DNA of 64,000 nt from Olivibacter sp036959255 (GCF_036959255.1 NZ_JAWMTI010000001.1:310001-374000); one strand, 5' to 3'. Counted from the first letter of the stretch, positions 16,490 through 25,699 are shown. A program made the numbers and translations. The notes: a model not told the origin generated them from the sequence alone.

Positions 16490-17857
16490 TTATTTATTAT
16501 CTTCGATACCTCCAAGGTCAATTACTTTTCGAGGAATCTCAAAGAGATAATCTTCTTCCATATTCAATGTAAAATTTCTTCCTGCCACCGTTCGCATTAT
16601 ATTTACATTCCAACCTGGCTCAAACAGGAGACGCTTCCGGTCTGCCCAACGGATATTCCGGAATGGGAGTTCCTTTCGGCGCTCTATTAAAATTGTTTCC
16701 AGCGCCTCTTTTGGATCCCTGATCATCAGTGGCTCAAAAGTGCCTTGCACATAGCGACGACCTAACAAGTGGTTCAACCAATTCATCCCCTTCTCAAACT
16801 GCCCGGTACGGATAGCACATTCTGCCGCCAATAAATAAAGCTCATTATTGCTAATACCCCCAAACTGTGCATTCAGGCCTCCACCTACATAACTTCCTTT
16901 AAACTCGATATCCGCTTCATCTTTATAGTTAAAAAACAATTCTTTACGGAGATCATTTGCCGTATACAAACGATATAAATCCAGCGAAGCAGCAACATTT
17001 GGGTAGATCACCCCAGTGATATTGATCAAACTCGCATGAAATAATACTTCTTCATTAAAACGTTCAAACGGATTCGTATTGATGTCAGTTATCTCATTAT
17101 AGTCCATCAATGCGCCATCCAATTGCAGTGCCGTTTCCACGGCCGCGGAAGCTTCCGCAAAACGGTTCATCAACAGGTAAACTTTCGCCAACATAGCAAA
17201 TGCCGCACCCTTGTTAGGTCTAGTCTTATAGATTTGCGAAACATTCAACAATGCTGCCGCCTCTTCAAAATCTCGCCTTAGCTGCTCATAACAAGCTGCT
17301 ACCGTGGCACGCTGCGAAGCATCCCCAATGCTCGCTGTCGGTCGCAACACAATGCCAAGATCTGTATTAGCCGTTTGAGGGTTATACGCTTTTGCGAATT
17401 GCTGGAGCAACTGGTAGTAAGCAAAGGCGCGGAAAAACAGGGCCTGCCCCCTCATATTCGTCTTTTCAGAAGCTGGTCTCAGCGCATTATTACCCGCATC
17501 CAAGCTTTCCAGCGCAAGGTTAGCGTAAAATACCGTTACATAAGGCAAAGACCAATCATTGTTATCGCTGGCGTTATACAAATCCGTTTCCCATATATAC
17601 GCATTGGCAGATACTATAGAGCGCTGGTATAAATTCTGCCAAGTTTCGTCCGAAATCTGCACATCATCTGAAGCCAGCAAGTTAGCCGCAGGATACTGCG
17701 TATTCATCACGGTGGTATTGTCCAACAAAAGTTGTACAGCTTCCAAATTGTCGGAAAGCAAAGTTAATGCCTCATCCGGCTTGGCTTCCAAATATTTCTT
17801 GCAACCCACGCACGCGCAGCAAAGGCATACCAAAATTAAATATGTCAAGTTTCTCAT
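16490..17857 (-). CDS. RagB/SusD family nutrient-uptake outer-membrane lipoprotein
   Basis: A 455-residue SusD homolog. The signal peptide ends in a lipobox (CVGCKKYLEAKPDEAL), with the CKKYLE-KP pattern typical of SusD proteins. TPR-like helices follow (GQALFFRAFAYYQLLQQFAKAY). The C-terminal segment LNHLLGRRYVQG then ETILIERRKELPFRNIRWADRKRL matches the SusD C-terminal helices. It captures a polymer or peptide at the cell surface and passes it to SusC. It lies 10 bp downstream of SusC. No glycoside hydrolase is adjacent, so the substrate may not be a glycan. Confidence 0.93.
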   Translation of the reverse strand: MRNLTYLILVCLCCACVGCKKYLEAKPDEALTLLSDNLEAVQLLLDNTTVMNTQYPAANLLASDDVQISDETWQNLYQRSIVSANAYIWETDLYNASDNNDWSLPYVTVFYANLALESLDAGNNALRPASEKTNMRGQALFFRAFAYYQLLQQFAKAYNPQTANTDLGIVLRPTASIGDASQRATVAACYEQLRRDFEEAAALLNVSQIYKTRPNKGAAFAMLAKVYLLMNRFAEASAAVETALQLDGALMDYNEITDINTNPFERFNEEVLFHASLINITGVIYPNVAASLDLYRLYTANDLRKELFFNYKDEADIEFKGSYVGGGLNAQFGGISNNELYLLAAECAIRTGQFEKGMNWLNHLLGRRYVQGTFEPLMIRDPKEALETILIERRKELPFRNIRWADRKRLLFEPGWNVNIMRTVAGRNFTLNMEEDYLFEIPRKVIDLGGIEDNK

Positions 17858-17867
17858 ATCACCATTG

Positions 17868-20800
17868 TTAAAGGTTTGCTTTTAATCCAATTGAAAATAT
17901 ACGTGGTTGCAGTGCCGCAGCTGAAACCGCATCCGGGTCTAAGCCTGCTTTGTTGGCACGCCATAAGATGCCGACATTTCGCATGTTCATATAGACATCT
18001 AATGCTTGTAAAGCAATTTTATTCAGCCACTTTTTTGGCAAGCTGTAAATTAGTTGAACATCTTGCAGACGGATATTATCCCCTTTTTCAACCAGTATCG
18101 CCGCATTCTCATAAAAAGCGTCGCGACTACTGTTAACAGGGTAAACCATAGATGGGATAGCCGTGCGTAGTTCATCCCCAGGTTGCATCCAGCGACTTGC
18201 GAAATCTTCATGTCCAACCCAGTTGTTAAATAAACTACTGTAATGGATAGAACTTCGCTTAAAATAATAATGAAAACGATATGCTACATTTAGATAGAGC
18301 GAAAAAGCTCCATATCGGAAGGTATTACCAACCGCACCAAACTCCGTAGGTAAGGCAGGTCCGTGATATTCCAGATCGTTCAGTTTAGAACTATACAGTA
18401 AGGCAACGTAATCCGTGGACACCTCTCCGTTTACCAACCCCTGAGGATCACCCGTTTCTGCGTTCAATCCCGCCCAACGGTAAGTCATTACATTATACAC
18501 CGGCTTTCCCTCCAAAGGGCGAATGGCTAATCCTGAATTCACATAGCTATTCCCACTTGCATTGAGGTTGTTGTAGTATTTTGTTAGTTTATTCGTGTTG
18601 TGACTGTATAGAAGGGCCAATTGCCATTGCATGCCCCCATCCAATAACTTAATATTGGCTTGCAGATCCAGTCCTTTCGTGCGCATGTTTGCCACATTTC
18701 GGTTTACGCTGCCCGATGGAATACCCACCGTAGGATCAATGGGCTGTGCCCCGATCAAATCCTGCGCATCTTTTACATAATATTCCAAAGAACCGTTAAT
18801 CCTATGGTTAAACAAATCGAAATCGGCACCTAGGTTAACTACCCTCACTTTTTCCCAGCGTAAATCAGCGTTCGGATAAGTGCTTACTACCCCATAGGGA
18901 ATGTTATTCAGATTTGTCACAATCCCTGCGGGCATACTTCTTCTCACCGTTGCCAAAGCTGTCAAGGATCTCGACAAATTACCATTAAATCCATAGGTGG
19001 CGCGGAGCTTCAGATAATCCAACCAATGGGTTTGCATAAAATCCTCTTGACTCAAATTCCAGCCAAGCCCTGCCGACCATAACGGAATCGCTTTCTGATT
19101 GCTGTTCACTCCAAAGTAGTTCGAAGCGTCCTTACGCGCACTCGCTGTCAAGGTATAGCGATTTTTAAACGCGTATGCCATATTCAAATAATAAGATACA
19201 AAACGATTGGTTTGCTGGCCGAACGACTGCACGGCCGGTATATTATTACGCACATTCGGATTATAATATTGACTAAAGGCCGTCACATAATCCACCAATT
19301 GACTAAGCTGGCCTGATTGCTGATAACCATATACACGATTACCAGAATTGGTTGTCAACAATTCACGAATCTCTCCTCCAAATAAACCGTTTAATTGATG
19401 CTCATTCCAATTATGGTTAAATTTCACCTGTCCTCTAACCGTATGCGATTGCAACAATTCAGCGCGTAGCTCGCGGATACCCCCATTTGCGGGTATCGGA
19501 AATGTCAAACTTTCATCCGATCGTTGCGCAAATGAATTTACCAAGTTGCGTGTAAAATAAGCTTCCTCCGAATAAAGTTCGTCACTCCTACCCTCGTTCC
19601 GCCCATATTGGTACTGCAGCTCCGCTGTAAACATATCAGTTAAGCGGTAATTAAAATTCATTCCCAGCAAAAGTTGATTGTCGTTCACTTTCAATTGCCT
19701 TTCATCGCCATCCAACAGTGGCACATAGCTCCAGTCCTTTACCCCCTCTGCTAATGCCTGGTTTTTAAAACTGCTCCGACGATCCCGTTCTATTGCCAAC
19801 GGATTACCTTGATCATCCACTAAACGCGCGTAAGGATAGAGCGCCAATGTAGACGATGGTTTAACCGCATCAACCGCAGGTCTCCCCTCTCCGCTTACCT
19901 GATAAGTCCAGCTAATAGTAGGATTTACCGTAAAGCGGCCCGTCACTTTAAACGTCTGATCAGCCCGTAAACTAAACCTTTCATAGCGGGAACTCAGCGC
20001 GTCCACGCTGTTATCATATCCTAATGAATAATAATAGGTATGCTTTTCCGATCCACCTCTCATATTCAACGCATACTGTTGATTAATCGGTGTATGATAC
20101 CAGTGCTTGTTAAAATCCCTCCTAACGTCGTAAGTTTTCAGCTTTTCCAGTTGTTCGTTAAGTTCATTATCAAGCAGTTTACCATCTCTGTTCAAAATCA
20201 TCAGCTCTACAGCTGGCGTTAGCGGTGCTTTATTACGGTCCATCTCCATGGCATTATAAAAGCCGTTTGAAAAAAGAAAACGTTCTACCTCAACAAAATC
20301 AGCCGAAGAGATTTTACGATCGTAAAACAGATCAGGTTTCTCGCTTACGCTTACGTTTGAATTAAAAGCAATCTGCTGCCGTTGCCCAACTGAACCCTTT
20401 TTAGTGCTGATTACGATTACACCATTCGCTGCCCGTACTCCCCAAATAGATGCAGCGGAAGCATCTTTCAAAATCGTAATACTCTCCACGTCATTCGGAT
20501 TGATCTGATTAATATCCCCTTCGAACGGAAAGCCATCTAACACCAACAGCGGCTGTGCACCACCATACACCGTACTCAAGCCGCGAATACTAATATTCGG
20601 TCTGCCTCCTAAGCGTTCATCAAAAGACACACTGTTTGCCTGACCTTTTAGACGGCTTAAAATATCCGTACTGACATTGCGGTTCAAATCCTCGTTCGAA
20701 AGTTTCGTAAACGACCCTGTTGCCCTTTCTTTAGGCAATTCATAATATCCAGTGGAAATATTCACCTCTTCCAACTGATTTGCCTTCGGTTCCATGACGA

Positions 20801-21074
20801 CGGTCCATTCCGTTGATTTACCATTTACAGGCAGTCTTTTTACGTAATAGCCAACTGTTGATATGTACAATGTATCCATATCACTGTTGATTTCGATACT
20901 AAATCTGCCGTTAACATCGCTTGTGCTGATCTGCTTTGAGCCCACAGCTCTAATTGTGCTACCGGGAAGCGGTAATTGGTTGTCCTTTGCAATAACTACC
21001 CCTCGTATCATGACCTGCGCCATCGAGGGAGCTGCCAATAATAACAGCACTATAAAAATTATACTCTTCTTCAT
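17868..21074 (-). CDS. SusC/RagA family TonB-linked outer-membrane transporter
   Basis: A 1068-residue TonB-dependent transporter. It has a signal peptide, then a carboxypeptidase-D-like beta domain (MIRGVVIAKDNQLPLPGSTI, about 22-105). The plug follows (about 115-235), with the SusC signature VESITILKDASAASIWGVRAANGVIVISTKKG. The rest is the C-terminal beta-barrel. With the adjacent SusD it forms a surface complex importing substrate into the periplasm using TonB energy. The TlpA-type protein upstream is read in the same direction, 17 bp before, so the three genes probably form one transcript. The substrate is unknown. Confidence 0.94.
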   Translation of the reverse strand: MKKSIIFIVLLLLAAPSMAQVMIRGVVIAKDNQLPLPGSTIRAVGSKQISTSDVNGRFSIEINSDMDTLYISTVGYYVKRLPVNGKSTEWTVVMEPKANQLEEVNISTGYYELPKERATGSFTKLSNEDLNRNVSTDILSRLKGQANSVSFDERLGGRPNISIRGLSTVYGGAQPLLVLDGFPFEGDINQINPNDVESITILKDASAASIWGVRAANGVIVISTKKGSVGQRQQIAFNSNVSVSEKPDLFYDRKISSADFVEVERFLFSNGFYNAMEMDRNKAPLTPAVELMILNRDGKLLDNELNEQLEKLKTYDVRRDFNKHWYHTPINQQYALNMRGGSEKHTYYYSLGYDNSVDALSSRYERFSLRADQTFKVTGRFTVNPTISWTYQVSGEGRPAVDAVKPSSTLALYPYARLVDDQGNPLAIERDRRSSFKNQALAEGVKDWSYVPLLDGDERQLKVNDNQLLLGMNFNYRLTDMFTAELQYQYGRNEGRSDELYSEEAYFTRNLVNSFAQRSDESLTFPIPANGGIRELRAELLQSHTVRGQVKFNHNWNEHQLNGLFGGEIRELLTTNSGNRVYGYQQSGQLSQLVDYVTAFSQYYNPNVRNNIPAVQSFGQQTNRFVSYYLNMAYAFKNRYTLTASARKDASNYFGVNSNQKAIPLWSAGLGWNLSQEDFMQTHWLDYLKLRATYGFNGNLSRSLTALATVRRSMPAGIVTNLNNIPYGVVSTYPNADLRWEKVRVVNLGADFDLFNHRINGSLEYYVKDAQDLIGAQPIDPTVGIPSGSVNRNVANMRTKGLDLQANIKLLDGGMQWQLALLYSHNTNKLTKYYNNLNASGNSYVNSGLAIRPLEGKPVYNVMTYRWAGLNAETGDPQGLVNGEVSTDYVALLYSSKLNDLEYHGPALPTEFGAVGNTFRYGAFSLYLNVAYRFHYYFKRSSIHYSSLFNNWVGHEDFASRWMQPGDELRTAIPSMVYPVNSSRDAFYENAAILVEKGDNIRLQDVQLIYSLPKKWLNKIALQALDVYMNMRNVGILWRANKAGLDPDAVSAAALQPRIFSIGLKANL

Positions 21075-21091
21075 TTCGGAATTAGGTTGGA

Positions 21092-22402
21092 TTAGGGATT
21101 CGTTGATTTCTTGCTTATGATTAGCATCTTTATCGGACGCTGTTCTTCTTCTAGCACCAAATGATGCTTCGCAAGCGATTTATTGATCTTTTCCAGATCA
21201 CGAACTTCATCGCTATCAAAGCTTATATCCACTTGGTAATCGATACCGGTTTCATCCAGCACCGGTTTAAAGTCTAGCAACTTGTTCAAGTAATCAACAA
21301 AAAAATACGGCACCCGCCCACTTAAGGTTTTTATAGCTGTAGATGTATCCGAAAGATTATTAAACCCTGAAACTACGTCAGAACGATCGGGTCTTCCGTC
21401 CTTGCACCTCAGCACAAGGCAATTTACTTCCCTTTGTTCAACAGTAGCTTGGAAGCCGAAATAGCGTTCCATATCTCGGAGCAAAAAAGTTTTTGCCCTT
21501 GCTTTGAGACGTATCGGCACAATCAACTCGTAACAATAACTATTTTTTCTTATTTCCGCTTCACTCTTGCCTGACATCCATAAGGTTTCGTCCGAAAATC
21601 CATCATCGAAAGATATCCGGTTTCGATACCAAGATACAGGGAGGTTTAATCCCCATTTGAAAATTGATAATAGCGGAACGTTAATGGCATAAAGTCGAAA
21701 TTTCGAGCTGTCGGTAGTTTGGCCTAGGCGCGACTGATATCCATTCCGATAGGTGGACAGGTTGGCATTATACAGATAAGAAAAATCATCGTCCGGTTTC
21801 TTAACGAGGAGAGGCTTGTTATAATCAACATCTAATATATCCTCCTTAACAGAGGTAAAAGAAGGCGCTTTTCCATCCACCAATAGTTGAAGACGCTCTG
21901 TATTCAGTTCTTCAGAAGACGTGGCAGCCAAAAATGTTCCGTCAGCACCAATCCAAACTATATGTGGCACCAAACGATACGGAAAATAACTTGTAAGCGC
22001 AGATGCATCTGTTATCAGTTGAAGATTTAAGTCAATAAGTTCTTGTCTCCTGGCAAAGAATGCCTTTACCGTCACTTCATCCTGTGCTGTAACTGATAAA
22101 AGGGTTAGGTCTTTTTGGTATTTTTTAATTAAGCCACCCACTTTCGGCATTTCTTTAATACAGCCACCGCACCAAGTAGCCCAAAAATCCAGTATAATAA
22201 GTTTGCCCTTATAGTCGCTCAGTTTTACCGTAGTACTTCCCTCTTGCCCTGCTTTTACCATTTGGAAAGGCAAATTCCACAGCGCTTCCGGAATACTATC
22301 CCCTATTTTCAATGGCTTAATAGAATCTGTGGATAAAGCCACGCCGTGGGCAGCCTCCGGGGAGGAGGACTGCCGGGCGTGTGCCAAACAAACACAGAAC
22401 AA
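21092..22402 (-). CDS. TlpA-type periplasmic thioredoxin with C-terminal extension; start codon uncertain
   Basis: A thiol-disulfide reductase domain (about residues 35-170 of the called gene) with the active site WATWCGGCIKE and flanking KLIILDFW and GKAPSF segments. About 250 further residues follow, of a kind seen in Bacteroidota TlpA proteins located beside SusC/SusD. The hydrophobic signal-like stretch ITLKILFCVCLAHA has no ATG before it. TTG at 22402 is the nearest possible start and the choice is tentative. The frame stays open upstream for another 588 codons, through repeat DNA to 24166. Either a non-ATG start is used or the native 5' end was replaced by repeats. Confidence 0.75.
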   Translation of the reverse strand: MFCVCLAHARQSSSPEAAHGVALSTDSIKPLKIGDSIPEALWNLPFQMVKAGQEGSTTVKLSDYKGKLIILDFWATWCGGCIKEMPKVGGLIKKYQKDLTLLSVTAQDEVTVKAFFARRQELIDLNLQLITDASALTSYFPYRLVPHIVWIGADGTFLAATSSEELNTERLQLLVDGKAPSFTSVKEDILDVDYNKPLLVKKPDDDFSYLYNANLSTYRNGYQSRLGQTTDSSKFRLYAINVPLLSIFKWGLNLPVSWYRNRISFDDGFSDETLWMSGKSEAEIRKNSYCYELIVPIRLKARAKTFLLRDMERYFGFQATVEQREVNCLVLRCKDGRPDRSDVVSGFNNLSDTSTAIKTLSGRVPYFFVDYLNKLLDFKPVLDETGIDYQVDISFDSDEVRDLEKINKSLAKHHLVLEEEQRPIKMLIISKKSTNP

Positions 22403-22516
22403 GATCTTTAAGGTTATAAGGTATAAGCTATAGGGTTTAAGGGTGTGCGAGGCCCGCTTACACAACAAGCCAAAAAACCTATCTCTCGAAGGTATAGCAC
22501 CTTGCGTTAAAGCAGA

Positions 22517-22663
22517 TGCATTTCGCCCAAATTTCTTTGCATTTCGCCATATTTTTTTTGCATTTCGCTCACCGTTAAATGCATTTCGCCCTCTATTGAC
22601 TGCTTTTGGCATAGCATTCGTTGCATCTCGCCTACCTCCCTCTGCATACCACCTCGATTTACC
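22517..22663. repeat. Seven-unit array with exact 21-bp period (TGCATTTCGCC family), array A
   Basis: Units start at 22517, 22538, 22559, 22580, 22601, 22622 and 22643, each beginning TGCATTTCGC or a close variant (TGCTTTTGGC, TGCATCTCGC, TGCATACCAC). The tails of the units differ. The period is 21 bp without exception. It lies upstream of the TlpA gene. Confidence 0.85.
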
Positions 22664-22828
22664 GAACCATCCACAGCAAGATCTCGAAGGAACATGTGCT
22701 CGACAGCGAATAACTGGCCTCCAAAACTTCGGGTAGTAGAAGCTAAGTAACTGCACTACCTTTGAAAGAAGGTTTGCAGCCAGGAGTTTTTGGGTACCTT
22801 TTTGCGGAAAAAAGGTACAAAAAGAAAA

Positions 22829-23590
22829 TTCGTCCCTATTAATGGTCGTTCGTCCCAGAACAGCACTACAAACAGGTCGTTGGTCCCTAATTTCTGCAGT
22901 TCGTCCCACATTCACTGCAATTGGTATATAAGTTGTTACGCTACACTTTTCAATAAATGCCGTTCGCGCCAGTTTTCCTACCTTTCGGGTCGCTTTTGCT
23001 GCATTTCGCGCCATAAAAGATGCAGGTTGTCTATCATTTGATGCACCAGCCAAACCACGTCGTTTGTCCCTGCTAACGGTTGTTCGTCCCAAAACAGTAC
23101 TACAAATAGGTTGTTCGTCCCTGAATATTGCAGTTCGTCCCAACAAATACTGGAAAGCACAGAACAAAGTGGTTGAAAGCGAAAAGCATAAAGATGCATT
23201 TTGACCCCGCCAAATTGCATTTTGCCCCTCCGTACCTGCATTTCGCCCTCTATTGACTGCTTTTGGCATAGCATTCGTTGCATCCCGCCATTGAGCAATT
23301 GCATCTCGCCTAAATTTCTTTGCATTTCGCCATAATTTACCTGCATTTCGCCCCCCGTTGACTGAATTTGGCATAGCATTCGCTGCATCTCGCCTTTTGT
23401 CGAATGCAGGTCGCACCCATTTTCCTACCAGTTGCGCTAGCTTTCCTGTAATCTGAGGTGCTTTTTCTGCAGGTTGCGTATCATTTGATGCACTAGCCCA
23501 AAAACGTCGTTTGTCCCTGCTAACGGTCGTTCGTCCCAGAACAGTAGTACAAATAGGTAGTTCGTCCCTGAATATTGCATTTCGTCCCAG
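22829..23590. repeat. Three copies of an 80-bp block with TTCGTCCC words spaced 20-31-20 bp
   Basis: Blocks begin near 22829, 23063 and 23510. In each, four GTCCC words recur at intervals of 20, 31 and 20 bp (for example 23065, 23085, 23116, 23136; and 23512, 23532, 23563, 23583), close to whole numbers of helical turns. The filler words AACAGTACTACAAATAGG and TGAATATTGCA are also conserved. The blocks alternate with the TGCATTTCGCC arrays. Confidence 0.8.
23195..23509. repeat. Fifteen-unit 21-bp periodic array (TGCATTTCGCC family), array B
   Basis: Units at 23195 plus multiples of 21 begin TGCATTTTGA, TGCATTTTGC, TGCATTTCGC, TGCTTTTGGC, TGCATCCCGC, TGCATCTCGC and so on. They decay gradually to TGCAGGTCGC, TACCAGTTGC, TGTAATCTGA and TGCACTAGCC, and the phase runs straight into the TTTGTCCC block at 23510. 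Several units are shared with array A in the same order. Confidence 0.85.
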
Positions 23591-24100
23591 CGTTAATTTG
23601 ACGCTTTTTCCAAAAATGATACAGAAAGGTCTCAAAGGAACATCTGCTCGACAGCTAATAACTGGCCTACAAAAGTTTTTATCGTTGTGTTTATTTTCAA
23701 TGGAGATAAAGCTATTCCGATAAACCGGAATCGTCGGGTAGCAGAAGCTAAGTAACTGCACTACCTTTGAAAGAAGGTTTGCAGCCAGGAGGTTATGAAG
23801 ATGTGTCTGCTTTAATAGGCCTTCATGAGCTCGGAGCATAGCTCCTCGGTTTGGGGTACCTTTTTGCGGTGACCTCGAGCCTGGTGGCGAGAAGCTTGAA
23901 TGCTTTGAAAAATAGAAGAATGATGAAAAAAAGGTACAAGGAATATTCATCACTAATAATTCACACTCCTGCCTACCGCAGGCAGGCATCATTAGGGACT
24001 GCTTTCGCGCGCCGGCACCAAACCTCTTAATCAAACAATTTCTACATAATTTAAAAACCGTTGAATTTTTAATAAAACGTGCAAATGTGAGCAAAATCAT

Positions 24101-24131
24101 TTGGCACGTATGCCTATAAAGCCTATATTTG
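24101..24131 (+). promoter_or_regulatory. Orphan consensus promoter
   Basis: TTG (24101-24103), a 20-bp spacer and TATATTTG (24124-24131) match the Bacteroidota consensus exactly. Downstream only a 16-codon frame (ATG at 24149) precedes about 280 bp without a gene, so it may drive a small RNA or leader peptide. Confidence 0.5.
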
Positions 24132-24444
24132 AGACATAGGTATCCCCTATGAACGTAAACCGTCATTTTTTTAAATTAGATTTAGGTGTTTTTTGTTAAA
24201 AGATTTTAGATATAATCCACCCTTTTGGGCTATATAAATAGCTCATCAAGTCGAAAATAAGAATAGGATTTACGAGATTAGGTTGGTGCAGTAATAATTA
24301 GAATTATTGGATTTTGAAGCGGTTTTGCAAGCGCGCGAGGTGCTTGGCAAGAATAGCTTGCGGGATTTTTAGTTGGTTGGTTGTCGGTCTTCGTTTTCAT
24401 AATGTTTGGTTATGATAAACGATGCACTCGGAAAGAAGTGAGTC

Positions 24445-24654
24445 TTACGTGCTTAGGTCATAAGGCCAGTAGGCACCTCGTCCCTTTTGTTCGTGGTTCC
24501 GCCAGAAACCTCCCATCATCCAAAGAGTCAGGGTTGCCCCAAAAGTGAACGAGGTAGCCATACTGGAATATATCACGAAGATAAAAAATTCCAGTAAAAG
24601 GCAAACACCTCGGTCAACTCGTGGCAATCTGGCGGATTTCGAACGAGTAAACAT
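24445..24654 (-). CDS. Possible small membrane protein of unknown function
   Basis: A 69-residue frame (78 with the GTG start at 24681). It holds one hydrophobic segment, LLLEFFIFVIYSSMATSFTFGATLTLWMM, then a charged tail with GGFWRNHEQKGRG. I do not recognise a family. Support for a real transcript comes from a consensus leftward promoter at 24711-24740 whose spacer is a perfect palindrome. The ATG at 24654 and the GTG at 24681 are both possible starts. It could instead be a relic or an RNA. Confidence 0.4.
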   Translation of the reverse strand: MFTRSKSARLPRVDRGVCLLLEFFIFVIYSSMATSFTFGATLTLWMMGGFWRNHEQKGRGAYWPYDLST

Positions 24655-24710
24655 CGTTATGAGTAGCGGCTTATTCCCCACTCATTAATGTGTCGCTTTA
24701 TTAACTAATG

Positions 24711-24742
24711 CAAATATACATGTTTGACGTTTAACGTCAAAC
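24711..24742 (-). promoter_or_regulatory. Leftward promoter overlapped by a 21-bp palindromic operator
   Basis: On the minus strand TTG (24740-24738), a 19-bp spacer and TATATTTG (24718-24711) form a consensus promoter. The palindrome GTTTGACGTT-T-AACGTCAAAC (24722-24742) covers the -33 element and spacer. It lies 46 bp upstream of an XRE regulator gene and is probably that regulator's operator. Confidence 0.65.
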
Positions 24743-24787
24743 TTTTTTACAGAAATATTTTAAGTGTTTCTAACATTATATATCTCC

Positions 24788-25021
24788 ATGGCGAAAATCA
24801 ACAGATTAGATGAAATTCTTGATGAAACAAAGGTGTCAAATAGAAAAATAGCCAAATTAGTGAATAAGTCAGAAGCAACGATTTCTCGCTGGCGAAATAA
24901 CCATAGACAGCCTCCCTTAGAAGATTTAGAAGAAATATCCAAATTCTTAAGAATCGATAGACGCCAATTCCTTCACGAAAGTGAGTGGTCTGATGACAAT
25001 GAAAATAAAAAAACGGAATAG
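24788..25021 (+). CDS. XRE family helix-turn-helix regulator
   Basis: A 77-residue Cro/CI-type DNA-binding protein. The domain spans about residues 6-62, with helices 2 and 3 in NRKIAKLVNKSEATISRWRNNHRQP and the closing LEDLEEISKFLRIDRRQFL. The ATG at 24788 was chosen over an upstream in-frame ATG at 24764 because the family usually begins one helix before the motif. A 21-bp palindrome lies 46 bp upstream and suggests autoregulation. It is the first gene of the AT-rich accessory island and could control the genes that follow. Confidence 0.85.
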   Translation: MAKINRLDEILDETKVSNRKIAKLVNKSEATISRWRNNHRQPPLEDLEEISKFLRIDRRQFLHESEWSDDNENKKTE

Positions 25022-25107
25022 AAGCATATAGATTTTCTAAAGCTTTTTGGACAAAGCCAATAATATTTGAAACGAAAATATTATAGTCCCAATATAAAAC
25101 AAAGAAC

Positions 25108-25338
25108 ATGGCGCTACTAAACTTCATAGACTTGAGTTCTCGGCAAATATTTTTTGTGTTGCCATTGGTTATTGCATGTGTCTACACCGTATACAACTGC
25201 ATTACTAATCCAAATCTAACTAGCAAAGAACGCCTAATCTGGCTACTAGCTATCTTACTTTTTCCTGTAGTGGGATGTGTGTTTTATTTATTCTTAAACA
25301 AAGACCGCCGTGCCCCACGGAAAGTGATGAGGAAATGA
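25108..25338 (+). CDS. PLDc_N domain small membrane protein
   Basis: A 76-residue protein with two membrane helices: FFVLPLVIACVYTVYNCI and LIWLLAILLFPVVGCVFYLFL. It ends in a basic tail. The LIWLLAILLFPVVGCVFYLF segment is the signature of the PLDc_N (phospholipase D nuclease N-terminal) family, here as a free-standing protein. These occur widely in Bacteroidota with no defined biochemical role; pairing with an XRE regulator is frequent. Same direction as its neighbours. Confidence 0.75.
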   Translation: MALLNFIDLSSRQIFFVLPLVIACVYTVYNCITNPNLTSKERLIWLLAILLFPVVGCVFYLFLNKDRRAPRKVMRK

Positions 25339-25362
25339 TAATCGTTCATTAAACCTAAACCA

Positions 25363-25617
25363 ATGACCAAAACTAAATCAAACGAAAGCTTAATCATCCC
25401 TGAAGAAGTAGTGATGAATCAGATATATTACATTCGGGATCAGAAGGTAATGTTGGATAGAGATTTAGCGGAGCTATACGGTGTAGAAACCCGCGTACTT
25501 AAACAAGCTGTTAGAAGAAATATTGATAGATTCCCTGAGGAATTTATGTTTGAGATGACCAAGAAGAATTTTTCTAATTGGAGATCAGAAATTGTGATCT
25601 CCAATTCCGATAAATAA
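25363..25617 (+). pseudogene. Truncated ORF6N domain protein
   Basis: The 84 residues match the N-terminal part of the ORF6N (KilA-N related) DNA-binding domain: the conserved MLDRDLAELYGVETRVLKQAV and FPEEFMFEMTK segments. Full-length relatives continue past the NSDK segment with about 80-100 more residues (a GLRYKP-type stretch). Here a stop codon follows NSDK directly and no continuation is seen in other frames. It is therefore probably a 3'-deleted remnant, 24 bp after the PLDc_N gene. Phages and mobile elements are the usual carriers. Confidence 0.65.
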
Positions 25618-25699
25618 GGAATGTGACATAAACGAGATGATGATATCGAAAATGAGCTTAATTTTTAAAGAAATATAATGGGAAATTAATTATACTGTT

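Larger units (their letters stand above)
22685..23793. repeat. Segmental duplication within the repeat region
   Basis: About 100 bp at 22685-22790 recur at about 23635-23793: GGAACATGTGCTCGACAGCG, then AATAACTGGCC, then AGAAGCTAAGTAACTGCACT and CTTTGAAAGAAGGTTTGCAG. An extra 30-40 bp is present in the second copy. GGTACCTTTTTGCGG words follow near 22793 and 23857. A CCTGCCTACCGCAGGCAGG-type word is at 23971. The interval 22403-24444 contains no convincing gene. Confidence 0.7.

Noticed and set aside
22517..23590. CRISPR-like array
   Set aside because: The constant part is only about 10 bp within a 21-bp period, the unit is too short, and no Cas gene is in the window.
21092..24166. Single 1024-residue protein combining a repeat-rich N-terminus and TlpA
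   Set aside because: The first 588 codons translate repeat DNA with no domain, and the signal peptide of the thioredoxin lies inside the frame. The long frame follows from repeats free of stop words.
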